Shown: positions 45,162 through 53,931, counted from the first letter of the stretch. The stretch is 64,000 nucleotides of DNA from Aerococcus mictus (GCF_003286595.3 NZ_CP132985.1:1922001-1986000); one strand, 5' to 3'. The notes: generated by a model from the sequence alone, not told the origin. Numbers and translations are program-made.

Positions 45162-45190
45162 ATTATAGTTTTCACATTCACAAATAACAA
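45162..45190 (-). promoter_or_regulatory. Promoter of the quinate/shikimate operon
   Basis: On the minus strand TTGTTA (45185-45190) and TATAAT (45162-45167) are 17 bases apart, about 46 bases before the aroE start. The LysR protein divergently encoded at 45382 would bind in the remaining 190 bases. Confidence 0.6.
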
Positions 45191-45381
45191 ATTGATAATA
45201 ACCCTTTAATCTATAGATTTATTGAATGAATCATGCTAAATTATAGAAAGAAGTTATAATATGCTATGTTCTTTATTTTTAATATTGTAACCGCTTAAGC
45301 TGAGTCGGTTTTATATCATCTAATAAATTTAATTTCTTTTAAAAAGTTAGTGAATAAAAGTACAATAGAAAGTGATTAGTT

Positions 45382-46272
45382 ATGAATCTTTACCATCTAA
45401 AATATTTCGTTACCCTCGCTAAATATGAACACTACACCTTAGCTGCTAAGGAATTACGTATCACTCAGCCCACACTCAGTAATGCTATTAAGTCCTTAGA
45501 AACAGAGTTAGGTATTCAACTATTTGAAAAAGACGGTCGTAATGTCAAAATCACACGAGTAGGTAATAACTTTCTTAGACATGTGACTGAATTATTAGCT
45601 ATTCTTGACTTAGCTATCACCAAGGCAGAAAAGGAGGGCCATGGTGAGGGATTAGTGCGTCTAAATTTACTAAGAGTTCTAAGTAACTTAGTTCCTCATT
45701 TAGCAAGACAATTCATTGATCAAAATCCCGAAAAAAATATCAGCTTTGAATTTAGTAATGCTCACGGACTAAGCGGTGAAATGATAAAAAATGTCCAAAA
45801 TAAAAAGACCGATTTGGCCTTTTGTACAAAGATTAATGTTAATGATCCCAGCCTCTCCTTTGTCAAAATTGCTGAAGAAAATATTGTTCTTATCACATCT
45901 AAAGACCATCCCTTAGCCGCAAAAAAAGCGGTCAATATCTTTGAAACTCTAGCCTATCCTCAGATATGGTTCTCTAAAAAAGCAGGGATGCGAACAATTA
46001 TTGATAAAATTACCAACGATTTAAACATCCGGGATAGTATTGGTATTTCTTTGGAAGTCGATGAGGATGAAACTGTCGCCGGACTGGTCGCAGAAGGATT
46101 TGGCATTGCTTATATCGCTAATAATAAGGTATTGAATAACTATCCTTTAGCCATACTCCCAATTAAGAATTTCGACTATAAACGTTCCTACTATATGGTC
46201 TACCGCAATGATATTTATCATGCCCCTGTCGTCGAAGATTTTATTACATATATAAAGGAAGTCTCACTATAA
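45382..46272 (+). CDS. LysR-family transcriptional regulator
   Basis: A 296-residue regulator. The LysR helix-turn-helix is at residues about 1-60 (MNLYHLKYFVTLAKYEHYTL, then ELRITQPTLSNAIKSLE). The effector domain (about 90-290) has LVPHLARQF, TDLAFCTKI and VAEGFGIAYIANN. It is divergent from the shikimate/quinate operon, the classic layout for a LysR activator that responds to the pathway substrate. It converges on the flavoprotein gene at 46350, with a shared terminator between. Confidence 0.9.
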   Translation: MNLYHLKYFVTLAKYEHYTLAAKELRITQPTLSNAIKSLETELGIQLFEKDGRNVKITRVGNNFLRHVTELLAILDLAITKAEKEGHGEGLVRLNLLRVLSNLVPHLARQFIDQNPEKNISFEFSNAHGLSGEMIKNVQNKKTDLAFCTKINVNDPSLSFVKIAEENIVLITSKDHPLAAKKAVNIFETLAYPQIWFSKKAGMRTIIDKITNDLNIRDSIGISLEVDEDETVAGLVAEGFGIAYIANNKVLNNYPLAILPIKNFDYKRSYYMVYRNDIYHAPVVEDFITYIKEVSL

Positions 46273-46298
46273 AATATCCAAAAAGAACTATTAAAAAA

Positions 46299-46328
46299 AC
46301 AGTTCCCCCTAATCGTAAGGAGAACTGT
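46299..46328. terminator. Bidirectional terminator
   Basis: ACAGTTC (46299-46305) pairs with GAACTGT (46322-46328); weaker pairing of C and G residues extends the stem. An A run lies on the left and T residues on the right. It separates the LysR gene from the flavoprotein gene. Confidence 0.65.
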
Positions 46329-46349
46329 CTAATTGCTAGTCCTTTTAAA

Positions 46350-48146
46350 TTATTCAGCAACCGCTTCTGCAGCTAATTTCCCTGAAGTTAAGGCCCAGGC
46401 ATTATTGGCTCCTGAAGGCGAGTCGGTACCCATTACTCCACCAACCACTTCACCAGCTGCGTAAAGTCCTGGGATTACCTTACCATCCTTATTTTCAACT
46501 TGTAGTCGACTGTTGACGACTAGCCCACCCATGGTGGTCGCAAAGCGCGGTTTTTGTTCAATAAGGTAGTAAGGGCCTTCATTGGAGATCTTTTCTTCTA
46601 AGAATATCTCTTCTCGGCCTAGAGGGTCCTCTTTCGTTTCGACAGCTTGGTTAAAGGCCTTAACCGTTTCAACTAAATTATTTTCTGGAAAATCTAGCTT
46701 GTCTTCAAGCTCCTGTAAAGAGTCCCTTTTAATGAAGAAGGGAGTCGATTCACCATCTTGGGCCAGCCAATTGTCGATATCTGCCTTAGATATCCCACCT
46801 TCAGCCACTCCCTCTTGGAAAATAGCAAAACGCTCGGCATCCAGTAAGAGATAAAGAATCTTATGGTCTTCTGCCATTAAAGCATTTAAAACGTCATGGT
46901 TAGTGGCTCTCTCGTTAATCACCCGTTGCCCCTGGTCATTAACTAAGATACCGTTCATTTTTAAGACCGGAATATTTCCTCCAATAGTAGATTTAGCACG
47001 TCCCGGAGAAACTTCGATCCCATTCGGATAAATTTTCCCGTAATTCATCATTCTAGTCCCAGCATCCACAGCTTCGGTGACTTTAATCGCATCTCCAGTT
47101 GAAGATGCGGGGCCATAATAAAGGACTTCTTTTAATTCTTCAGAGAGAAGCTCTTTGTTATTTCCGTAGCCTCCGCTAGCTAAAATGACATTCTTAGCAT
47201 GAAGAATATAAGTAGTTCCGTCTTCAGCAAGGGCTTTAACACCAACAACTTGCGGAATGGCAGAGTCAGAGTCCCCACTTACGGAAGCAGAGGAAACAGC
47301 ATCGGCTTGATCCAGTAAGAGTTCTTTCATTCGAGTCTCTTTGAGCACAAAAACATCACTAGCTTCTAAGGCTTGACGGGCAGTGGTTGCAAAACCGTGA
47401 CCACCGTCTTCATAGGCAAGCTCACGGTCATAGGCATACTCAGGTAGGTTATGCAGTCCTTCTTCGGTATCGTATTGAACGCCGATATCTTGATTGAGCC
47501 AGTCGGTGGTTTCACCAACATTGTTGGCCAAAAGTTCAATCAATTCGTCGATATTTTCATAGTTACCGTTGGCTTTAAAATCTTCAACCATGGCTTCTGC
47601 ACTATCTTCAGTAACGCCTAAGTCTTTCTGTAGATGTGAGCCATAAACGACTTGATTCCCCCCACTAATCGAGATGGCTCCACCGATGAAACTTTGTTTC
47701 TCAACAAGGATAACTTTAAGTCCCAGCTGTGAGGCCCTAAGCGCAGCACTGATACCGGCTGCTCCCCCACCAACAACGACCAGGTCGGTATTTTTTTCGA
47801 TACTTTCATCAGATTTTTCAATGACTGGTTTAGGACGATTTTTTAAGACTTCCACAGCCTGGTCTCCAGCTGCTTCTTTGACCGCTTCTGAAACCCCTTC
47901 AATTATTCCCAAACTAGAAATTGTCGCTCCTGACACAGTATCAACATTTAAAGTTTGGTAATCAACAATTTGTTGGGGGATGATTTCAAAGACCTTATCT
48001 GAGAGTCCTTCCGACTCGGATGACTGATCGATATCTATAGTTTGGATCGCTGAATCTGAAAAAGTCACCAGCATATCTAAGACGCTATTATGTCCTTTCG
48101 CCTTTGTTTTGTATTTCCCTGGGGTAAATTGAATATTTTCTCCCAT
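46350..48146 (-). CDS. FMN-binding/FAD fumarate-reductase-like flavoprotein
   Basis: A 598-residue reductase. An FMN_bind domain occupies residues about 8-85 and ends in VDTVSGATISS, the flavinylation motif whose threonine accepts FMN from ApbE/Ftp. A FAD_binding_2 domain follows, with VVVGGGAAGISAALRASQLG near 125, GGAISISGGNQ near 157 and a C-terminal GLYAAGEVVGGVMGTDSPSG near 560. No signal peptide is visible, so it acts in the cytoplasm. Related enzymes reduce fumarate, urocanate, acrylates or hydroxycinnamates with NADH. ATG 48146 follows GAGAGGAG. The substrate is unknown; the adjacent quinate/shikimate genes suggest a plant-derived acid. Confidence 0.85.
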   Translation of the reverse strand: MGENIQFTPGKYKTKAKGHNSVLDMLVTFSDSAIQTIDIDQSSESEGLSDKVFEIIPQQIVDYQTLNVDTVSGATISSLGIIEGVSEAVKEAAGDQAVEVLKNRPKPVIEKSDESIEKNTDLVVVGGGAAGISAALRASQLGLKVILVEKQSFIGGAISISGGNQVVYGSHLQKDLGVTEDSAEAMVEDFKANGNYENIDELIELLANNVGETTDWLNQDIGVQYDTEEGLHNLPEYAYDRELAYEDGGHGFATTARQALEASDVFVLKETRMKELLLDQADAVSSASVSGDSDSAIPQVVGVKALAEDGTTYILHAKNVILASGGYGNNKELLSEELKEVLYYGPASSTGDAIKVTEAVDAGTRMMNYGKIYPNGIEVSPGRAKSTIGGNIPVLKMNGILVNDQGQRVINERATNHDVLNALMAEDHKILYLLLDAERFAIFQEGVAEGGISKADIDNWLAQDGESTPFFIKRDSLQELEDKLDFPENNLVETVKAFNQAVETKEDPLGREEIFLEEKISNEGPYYLIEQKPRFATTMGGLVVNSRLQVENKDGKVIPGLYAAGEVVGGVMGTDSPSGANNAWALTSGKLAAEAVAE

Positions 48147-48283
48147 TGTCTGTCGACTCCTCTCACAAATTATATATTTCACATTATCAATTCTATTATA
48201 CATGGAGAATTGATTAAAAATAAGAATGAATGCGCTTTTATCCATTGATATTTATTATGAATGGAGAGGGAGGATTCTATTGA

Positions 48284-48588
48284 TTAAATACTATTCTTGA
48301 AGAAGGTGACACGATCACTGTGGGCTGAGGAAAGGCCCTACAAGAATTGACCAAGCATTGCTAGAGTAATCTTAATAAGAGGACCCTCTTCACTCCCCTA
48401 ATTGAGGGACACTAGAAGAACGCCGCATCAGTGTTGCACAAAAAGACTTTGCCCAAATTGAACGCAAGATGTGTATCACCGGTAGTCGGAAGAAACGCAT
48501 CAGCATTCTCTCCGCTATTAATAGTCAGTGTACAGGCGAATTGATCATAGATATCTATACGCCGCGTTTTCTGACGGAGAATATTTAA
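48284..48588 (+). pseudogene. Relic of the SorC-family regulator, internally deleted
   Basis: This stretch is a damaged copy of the gene at 30551-31483. TTAAATACTATTCTTGAAGA matches that gene from about 30834. After about 130 bases (CTCTTCACTCCCCT) the match jumps across roughly 340 missing bases to AGAAGAACGCCGCATCAG (31309) and runs to the shared end GACGGAGAATATTTA. In-frame stops (TGA, TAG) interrupt the first part. No regulator can be made. Confidence 0.85.
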
Positions 48589-48598
48589 CAGTCACAAA

Positions 48599-48632
48599 AA
48601 GCCTTACTTGTAATCATTTTCAAGTAAGGCTT
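48599..48632 (-). terminator. Terminator after the SDR gene
   Basis: AAGCCTTACTTG (48599-48610) is the exact complement of CAAGTAAGGCTT (48621-48632). On the minus strand it is followed by TTTGTG. It could also have ended the lost SorC gene. Confidence 0.75.
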
Positions 48633-48701
48633 CTTCATGTTTTCAAACGAATGCTTTTTTCAAGATCTCCTACAAAGAATAGATAGGACCAAAACCTCTA
48701 A

Positions 48702-49460
48702 TTAAATCGCTGTCCAGCCCCCATCAACACCAACAATTTGACCAGTGACATAAGTGGATTCGTCGGCTGCTAAGAAGACCACCGCACTAGCTAATTCCCC
48801 AGGTTTACCTGGACGCTTCATTGGGGTTCTGACTTCAATAAAGTCACTCATGGCCTCCATGGCCTCAGGATTGTTGGCTTCAGAAGCGAAGAAACCAGGG
48901 GCGATGGCGTTAACCGTCACACCAGTAGTGGCCCATTCCGTTGCCGCTGCCCGAGTGAAGTTAACCACCGCACCCTTAGCCGCCGCATAGTCAATAATCG
49001 GAAGCTCGGGTAAGCCACCAAAGCCGAGAATGGAGGCAATGTTGATCACACGGCCGTAGCCATTTTCCACCATCTTGGCTCCAAATTCGCGGGTCATGTA
49101 CATCATCCCGTCCACATCCAAATTGAAGGTCTTGTGCCAAGCCTCATCGGTAATTTCAGCCAGGGGCGCGTTATTCCCGCCACCCGCATTGTTGACTAAG
49201 ATATCTACCTTGCCAAACTTATCTAAGATAGCTTGGTGGGTTTCCTTGATCGATTCAGGATCGGTCACATCGGTTGAAATCGGGAAGATTTCAGAACCGG
49301 TCTTTTCTGCAATTTCTTTAGCGGCTTCGTCGAGCACTTCTTGACGTCTAGATAAGATAGCCACTTTGGCCCCTTGACTAGCCAAGGCGGTCGCAAATTG
49401 CTTGCCAATTCCAGTTCCACCTCCAGTCACCACGGCCACACGATTGGATAAATCAAACAT
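48702..49460 (-). CDS. Short-chain dehydrogenase/reductase (gluconate 5-dehydrogenase-like)
   Basis: A 252-residue SDR. It has the cofactor loop VTGGGTGIGKQFA near residue 12, the NNAGGGN segment near 85, the catalytic S in NIASILGFGG near 140, and Y-x-x-x-K in IDYAAAKGAVVNFTRA near 156. Loops resemble 3-oxoacyl reductase or gluconate 5-dehydrogenase. ATG 49460 has GGAGG seven bases upstream; two earlier ATG codons are too close to that site. G+C is higher than in its neighbours. It is a single gene, beside the relic SorC regulator that may once have controlled it. Confidence 0.83.
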   Translation of the reverse strand: MFDLSNRVAVVTGGGTGIGKQFATALASQGAKVAILSRRQEVLDEAAKEIAEKTGSEIFPISTDVTDPESIKETHQAILDKFGKVDILVNNAGGGNNAPLAEITDEAWHKTFNLDVDGMMYMTREFGAKMVENGYGRVINIASILGFGGLPELPIIDYAAAKGAVVNFTRAAATEWATTGVTVNAIAPGFFASEANNPEAMEAMSDFIEVRTPMKRPGKPGELASAVVFLAADESTYVTGQIVGVDGGWTAI

Positions 49461-49609
49461 ATACATTCCTCCATTCAAAACATTAGTAATACTTTCATTA
49501 TAAGGAAAATTAACAAAGAAAGCGATTACGGGACCTTAGCATTTCTTTCAACAAAATTTACCTAAAATCATTTCAGTTATTTTAAAGGATAGTGGTCCTT
49601 AAAATAAAA

Positions 49610-49645
49610 TGGCGCCAAAACATCATTTACTAGGTTTTGGCGCCA
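49610..49645 (-). terminator. Terminator of the two-subunit flavoprotein operon
   Basis: TGGCGCCAAAAC (49610-49621) and GTTTTGGCGCCA (49634-49645) are exact complements. On the minus strand the stem is followed by TTTTATTTT. Confidence 0.85.
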
Positions 49646-49681
49646 AACATGATACAGTATTAAATCATTTTCCTAATATCG

Positions 49682-49951
49682 CTATTCATTTGCTTTTTCT
49701 AACACTTTTTTTACAGCAGAAAGAATGGCCTGAGAAGTTACTGTTGCTCCCGAGACAGTATCGATTTCAACGGACTGTTTTTCGATAATAGCTTGAGGAA
49801 TTCTTTCTAAAGCAATATCTCCAATTCCCGGCGTTTCATTTTCTTCTAGAATTTTAACTGTTTCAATTGTATTATTGCCTAAGGTCACCTCTACAGTAAC
49901 ATCACTCATTTGACCTTTCTCGGTTTCAGTATAAACTCCATCTTTTAGCAT
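49682..49951 (-). CDS. Stand-alone FMN_bind protein (flavinylatable subunit)
   Basis: An 89-residue cytoplasmic protein consisting of little more than an FMN_bind domain. It ends its core with IDTVSGATVTSQAI, the motif whose threonine is flavinylated by ApbE-type transferases. It shows no signal peptide or lipobox, unlike exported FMN_bind proteins. ATG 49951 follows AGAGGTG. It lies 11 bases after the FAD-subunit gene at 49963, so it presumably passes electrons to that subunit. The protein at 46350 carries the same domain fused. Confidence 0.85.
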   Translation of the reverse strand: MLKDGVYTETEKGQMSDVTVEVTLGNNTIETVKILEENETPGIGDIALERIPQAIIEKQSVEIDTVSGATVTSQAILSAVKKVLEKANE

Positions 49952-49962
49952 ACTCACACCTC

Positions 49963-51429
49963 TTATAAAGAATCAATATATTGTTTAGCACTCTTAACAG
50001 CGGTACGGCCTGAGTTAACATTATGGGCACAAGCTGATCCACCGACATTAATGGTATAGACGTCATGATATTGCATTGCTGTATCCATTCCTGCTACGTA
50101 TAGGCCAGGAATTGGATCAAATTGATCATCAATTACCTCAAACCACTTATTGCTACCGATCCCACCAATACCAACGATATAGTTAAAGTCTAACCGAGCA
50201 ATATAATATGGCGCCTTATTTATTGGTATTAACTTATCTGTTTCTTTACCAAAATCAATATCTCTTCCTTCTGCAGCCATTTCATTGTAATGATCAACAG
50301 TTCTTAAGAATTCTTCCTTAGGTAAGCCAACCTTTTCTGCTAATTCTTCAAAGGTATCTGCTTTATATAAAGAATTCCCCTTATTTTCTTCAACAGCTTT
50401 TTCTAAAACTTCTTTAGCATTTTCGATATCTTTCGTAAAATTGTCATAGATTTCTTGATCAAAAATCATATATGCCACTTTATTACTGTTAATGGCTAAT
50501 GACTGTAACATAATATTGGTTTGACGAATATTTTCATTAACAAAGCGATCGCCATCTTGATTTACCCATAAGAACGGCCCTCCGGCAGGTAGACCCATCA
50601 TTCCATTCAATAGATCATAGTGTGGGTAAACCCCTTCATAAGGCAAAGCTTGAATATAATTCACAATCAACTGACACGAGTTGGTAATGGTATCCATAGC
50701 GCCTGCGCTCATAGCTAATTTATAACCATCACCTTTAACGCTAGGCATACCTGTCAATACCGTATTTTCTAACTTCCAACCAGCACGATGAACTAAGTCC
50801 TTATCACCGCCGATACCACCAGTTGCCAGTATGACAGCCTTTGCATTAATTTTAATATTTTTATTTTTAGTTTTTGAATAGGCACCTACTACTTTTCCAT
50901 CTTCCTCGATTAGACCAGTAACTGGAGTTTCTAATAAGAATTTCACACCTAATTCCTCAGCTCTTTTCTTCATTTGCGGAACATAGCCCTTGGAAGCAAC
51001 GCCACCCTTAAACCAGTGGAAAGTTGGCGCTACACAGGTACCATGATAGTCATCTACCTTATCATATTCCACTCCTTGATCAAGACACCACTGCACATTT
51101 TCTGCTGAGTTATATATTAAATCCAACCATAAAGACCCGTTTGGGGTATATTGGGCTTGTTGATGTTCATAGCCGATCAATTCAACTGGATCCAAATGGA
51201 TATCAGCTTCTTTTTGCATAACTGAGTCCACACCGAGCATCCCTTCAACGCCCATTCCATTCCCACCGCAATAAGCGTTAGATTCAACTAAAAGGACTTC
51301 AACGCCCTCTTGATGCCCTGCCTCTACTGCAGCAGCTAAACCAGAAATTCCTCCGCCGACCACCAAGATATCGGTATCATAGGTTTCATTGATCGCTTCT
51401 CCTTGGTCACTTACCACTTTCGTCTCCAT
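49963..51429 (-). CDS. FAD-dependent fumarate-reductase-like oxidoreductase (catalytic subunit)
   Basis: A 488-residue FAD_binding_2 flavoprotein without a fused FMN domain. It has VVGGGISGLAAAVEAGHQEG near residue 24, ILATGGIGGDKDLVHRAG near 208, GDRFVNENIRQTNIML near 300 and GLYVAGMDTAMQYHDVY near 445. The family reduces activated C=C bonds. With the 89-residue subunit downstream it forms a two-part version of the protein at 46350. The TetR-like regulator gene is divergent, so it probably controls this operon. Confidence 0.85.
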   Translation of the reverse strand: METKVVSDQGEAINETYDTDILVVGGGISGLAAAVEAGHQEGVEVLLVESNAYCGGNGMGVEGMLGVDSVMQKEADIHLDPVELIGYEHQQAQYTPNGSLWLDLIYNSAENVQWCLDQGVEYDKVDDYHGTCVAPTFHWFKGGVASKGYVPQMKKRAEELGVKFLLETPVTGLIEEDGKVVGAYSKTKNKNIKINAKAVILATGGIGGDKDLVHRAGWKLENTVLTGMPSVKGDGYKLAMSAGAMDTITNSCQLIVNYIQALPYEGVYPHYDLLNGMMGLPAGGPFLWVNQDGDRFVNENIRQTNIMLQSLAINSNKVAYMIFDQEIYDNFTKDIENAKEVLEKAVEENKGNSLYKADTFEELAEKVGLPKEEFLRTVDHYNEMAAEGRDIDFGKETDKLIPINKAPYYIARLDFNYIVGIGGIGSNKWFEVIDDQFDPIPGLYVAGMDTAMQYHDVYTINVGGSACAHNVNSGRTAVKSAKQYIDSL

Positions 51430-51684
51430 GTGTATACCTCCTAAAAATAATTATTTACCATTCTTTTCTTCATAGGCGTTTTGAGCAGGATGCCTTTCAA
51501 TGAGTTACTAATTTTACTTCATCACCATTTCCAGTTTCTAAAGTCTTTATATCAGCTATCTTTACAGATATAATGATAATATAAGCAAAATAAGTGTAAA
51601 GCTTCACATGATTTCAAATGTTACAAATATGAACATTTCTGCTTAAATGTTCAATCACAAATAAATTAAATGAGGTTGATCACA

Positions 51685-52206
51685 ATGAACACGCGCCTAT
51701 ATCTATTTAGTCGTTTTGAAGATTATTTAGACGATACTTACCAGGATGCTACTGTAAAGTCTTTTTGTGAATTCTCAAACATATCAAGAACAACATTCTA
51801 TCGCTTTTTTCAAAATATTGATGATTTGGTTATTTCTTTTTATCAATATCAGGCAGATATTATTTTCCTTAATTCAAAAGAGATGACATATTATGAAATC
51901 ATGTATTTACATGGTGAATTATTATTAAAGGATAAGTATCGTGCTATGATCTTAAATTATTACAAGCACAACCCCAATGACTTTATTAGATATGTATCTG
52001 ATAATTTCTTCTCTTTTAGTGAGAAGTACTATTATAATCATCATCATGAAAAGTTAAGTGAAACACAGTTATTTGCTCTTAAAATTTATGTAAAAGGTGC
52101 CGCTTATATTATTTTAGAAATTCTATTGGATAACTTAGATTATCAATTAGATGATTTAAACACTAAATTAGATATAGTAAAACCCGATTTTTTAAATATT
52201 GATTAA
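51685..52206 (+). CDS. TetR-like transcriptional regulator
   Basis: A 173-residue protein with an N-terminal TetR-type helix-turn-helix near residues 18-45 (VKSFCEFSNISRTTFYRFFQ) and an all-helical C-terminal ligand domain rich in aromatic residues. ATG 51685 has GAGG upstream, although five earlier codons are also open. It is divergent from the flavoprotein/FMN_bind operon across 255 AT-rich bases, which suggests control of that operon by its substrate. The C-terminal domain is too divergent for further assignment. Confidence 0.75.
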   Translation: MNTRLYLFSRFEDYLDDTYQDATVKSFCEFSNISRTTFYRFFQNIDDLVISFYQYQADIIFLNSKEMTYYEIMYLHGELLLKDKYRAMILNYYKHNPNDFIRYVSDNFFSFSEKYYYNHHHEKLSETQLFALKIYVKGAAYIILEILLDNLDYQLDDLNTKLDIVKPDFLNID

Positions 52207-52214
52207 CTCAAAAA

Positions 52215-52236
52215 AAGCAGCCCCTACAGGCTGCTT
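52215..52236. terminator. Bidirectional terminator at the edge of the lysis module
   Basis: AAGCAGCC (52215-52222) pairs with GGCTGCTT (52229-52236), with A residues on the left and TTTCC on the right. It sits between the TetR gene and the converging endolysin gene. Confidence 0.8.
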
Positions 52237-52254
52237 TCCTCCTCTACCGATCTT

Positions 52255-53106
52255 CTACGCCGCGACATCCTGACTTAAGAGCCAGCCAATGGCAACTCCC
52301 CGGTTACTTAACAAGTAAGCCCAGTCACTCTGCGGGTGGTCGATCGGCTTACGCGCCATCACGGCAAAGACCTGGCCCTTGACCCAGTCAGCGATTTTTT
52401 GCCCGGTTTGCCAGTGGGTCGCCCAATCAGCGACTCGAACGGAAGCCCCAACCTCCACCGACTCAGTCTTGCCTTCACCAAGGTTACGCTGAGCCACGAG
52501 CTGGTTGACCCGGTCTTGGACCAGCTGGTAATCATAACCTGCGGACTCTAAGCGCTGTTTCCGGTCAGCCCCGTTACCCCACTGGCGGTCCAGGACTTCT
52601 TGAGCCAACTGGTCGACGGTTTTATCGGCCCCCTTCCTGACCCTTCCATACTTAGGCCGGGCATAGCCCTTGATCTGCCAATCATTCCAGGCAAAGCGGT
52701 TCCTGGCCACCCGGCGACTGGCATTACCCTCAATGGTGGTAATGGTCGACCCGGTCACGGCCTCGACAAAACCAATATGATCAGCAAATCCACCTCCATC
52801 CCAGTCAAAGCAAACAATGTCTCCGGCTTGGGGATAAACCTGGCCCAGCCAGATGCCAAGGCCGGCAAAGACATGAATATGGCGCTGAACCCCGCATTCC
52901 CGTCCAATCAAATCTGTCGCTCCCGCTTCATCCCCGACTGCCGTTACAAAAATATCACACCAGTCGTCACTATACTTGGCCACATACCCTACCGGCCGGG
53001 GCAGGACCCGGTTATAGCGGTCCACCATAGCACGATGGGACGTCGACCCCATGGTCATGCCCAGGTACTTTTGCGCCGTTTTAAGCACTTGCTGGGCGGT
53101 AACCAT
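52255..53106 (-). CDS. Phage-type endolysin: CHAP peptidase plus CW_7-like wall-binding repeat
   Basis: A 283-residue peptidoglycan hydrolase without a signal peptide, so it needs a holin. The N-terminal CHAP-like domain (residues 1-140) has the catalytic cysteine in DDWCDIFVTAVGDEAG near 40 and the histidine in ADHIGFVE near 100, then IEGNASRRVARN. A CW_7-type repeat follows (about 158-200, TVDQLAQEVLDRQWGNGADR). The C-terminal part (about 215-283) looks like another wall-binding module. ATG 53106 follows GGGAGGTG; the gene overlaps the holin end by 26 bases. G+C is high. Confidence 0.85.
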   Translation of the reverse strand: MVTAQQVLKTAQKYLGMTMGSTSHRAMVDRYNRVLPRPVGYVAKYSDDWCDIFVTAVGDEAGATDLIGRECGVQRHIHVFAGLGIWLGQVYPQAGDIVCFDWDGGGFADHIGFVEAVTGSTITTIEGNASRRVARNRFAWNDWQIKGYARPKYGRVRKGADKTVDQLAQEVLDRQWGNGADRKQRLESAGYDYQLVQDRVNQLVAQRNLGEGKTESVEVGASVRVADWATHWQTGQKIADWVKGQVFAVMARKPIDHPQSDWAYLLSNRGVAIGWLLSQDVAA

Positions 53107-53314
53107 AGCCCCCACCTCCCTTATGGTAGTCCTCACTAGACAATTGCAAGAGCGATCCCAAGAAGATCGCCAGTAAATTCAAGGTCACGACTACTGTATC
53201 CGTTCCCACAAAACCATAGGCCTGGCCCAGTCCCTTGACTAAAACCGCCAAGGCCGGCATCAAGACCAAGGCGACCCACTTTAAGCGGTCATAGGTCTGA
53301 TTACTCAAAAGCAT
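53081..53314 (-). CDS. Phage holin
   Basis: A 77-residue membrane protein with TYDRLKWVALVLMPALAVLV forming TM1 (residues about 7-27) and TVVVTLNLLAIFLGSLLQL forming TM2 (about 39-57). The short charged, glycine-rich tail is typical of small Gram-positive phage holins. It lies between the XhlA-like gene (overlap of ten bases) and the endolysin gene. It should open the membrane so the endolysin can reach the wall. Confidence 0.82.
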   Translation of the reverse strand: MLLSNQTYDRLKWVALVLMPALAVLVKGLGQAYGFVGTDTVVVTLNLLAIFLGSLLQLSSEDYHKGGGGYGYRPASA

Positions 53315-53589
53315 TCTGCCATCATCTCCTTTACCCTTTCAACTAAAGTTGTCAACTGCTTATCCACTGCCTGGAAGCGAAAGGCGGTCTCCATTAAGGT
53401 CTTCTCCACCACTTGGATCCGCTCATGGAGAGCCTCTTGCCGGTCTTTTTGTTGGTTCAATTCCTCAGCCATCACGTCCAAACGAGTGATCAAGCGCTGG
53501 ATAGCCGTAATCAACTGGATGATTTTACTGACCAGGGTGATAATGGCCACAAAGGCGGAGGCCAGTCCTCCCATTTCAATCAGGGTCAT
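53305..53589 (-). CDS. XhlA/BhlA-like phage protein
   Basis: A 94-residue protein with one N-terminal hydrophobic helix (GGLASAFVAIITLVSKIIQL, residues about 7-26) followed by a long coiled coil (AEELNQQKDRQEALHERIQV to the end). The pattern is like XhlA/BhlA holin-associated proteins of Bacillus phages, although I do not recognise the exact family. ATG 53589 follows AAGGAG at eight bases. It begins the three-gene lysis cassette, after a terminator that isolates it from DUF2922. Confidence 0.65.
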   Translation of the reverse strand: MTLIEMGGLASAFVAIITLVSKIIQLITAIQRLITRLDVMAEELNQQKDRQEALHERIQVVEKTLMETAFRFQAVDKQLTTLVERVKEMMAECF

Positions 53590-53655
53590 CCCCTTCACTC
53601 CTTCCCTTGTTTATTTCCTTTTCTTCATCTTTTCCTTAGCACTTTCTCATAAAAA

Positions 53656-53676
53656 AAGCCCCGCTAGGCAGGGCTT
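53656..53676 (-). terminator. Terminator between DUF2922 and the lysis genes
   Basis: AAGCCCCGC (53656-53664) pairs with GCAGGGCTT (53668-53676), and the minus strand continues TTTTTTT. It is a strong intrinsic terminator right after the DUF2922 stop, so the lysis genes need read-through or another promoter. Confidence 0.85.
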
Positions 53677-53694
53677 GGGAGGTCAATCCCTAAC

Positions 53695-53931
53695 TTAGGC
53701 TTGGACTTGGTAGATGTCTTGGACCGCGCGGCGGACATAACGAGCGCCGGTCGCTTGGGCATAAGGGTCCAGGCCATCTTCATTGAAGAAAATGTCGGCA
53801 CCTACAATAGCCGCTAAGGCCGCTTGGGCCACTTCGCTAGAAACATCTTCTTTGGGTTCTTTAATGGTTACTTTCTTAGTTTTTCCCTCTTCAGTCTTGA
53901 ATAAGAGTTCTAAGTTTAAAGTTTCTTGCAT
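53695..53931 (-). CDS. DUF2922 family protein
   Basis: A 78-residue protein recognised by its pattern: LNLELLFKTEEGKTKKVTI at the start, PKEDVSSEVAQAAL in the middle and FFNEDGLDPYAQATGARYVR near the end. Its function is unknown. It typically sits beside a DUF1659 protein in Firmicutes, as here (30 bases away), often near a sigma-factor gene. It has AGGAGG before ATG. No transmembrane segment. Confidence 0.8.
   Translation of the reverse strand: MQETLNLELLFKTEEGKTKKVTIKEPKEDVSSEVAQAALAAIVGADIFFNEDGLDPYAQATGARYVRRAVQDIYQVQA

Noticed and set aside
45286-45299. cre-like TGTAACCGCTTAAG upstream of the LysR gene
   Set aside because: Both final consensus positions fail and it is not placed over a recognisable promoter; kept out of the feature list.
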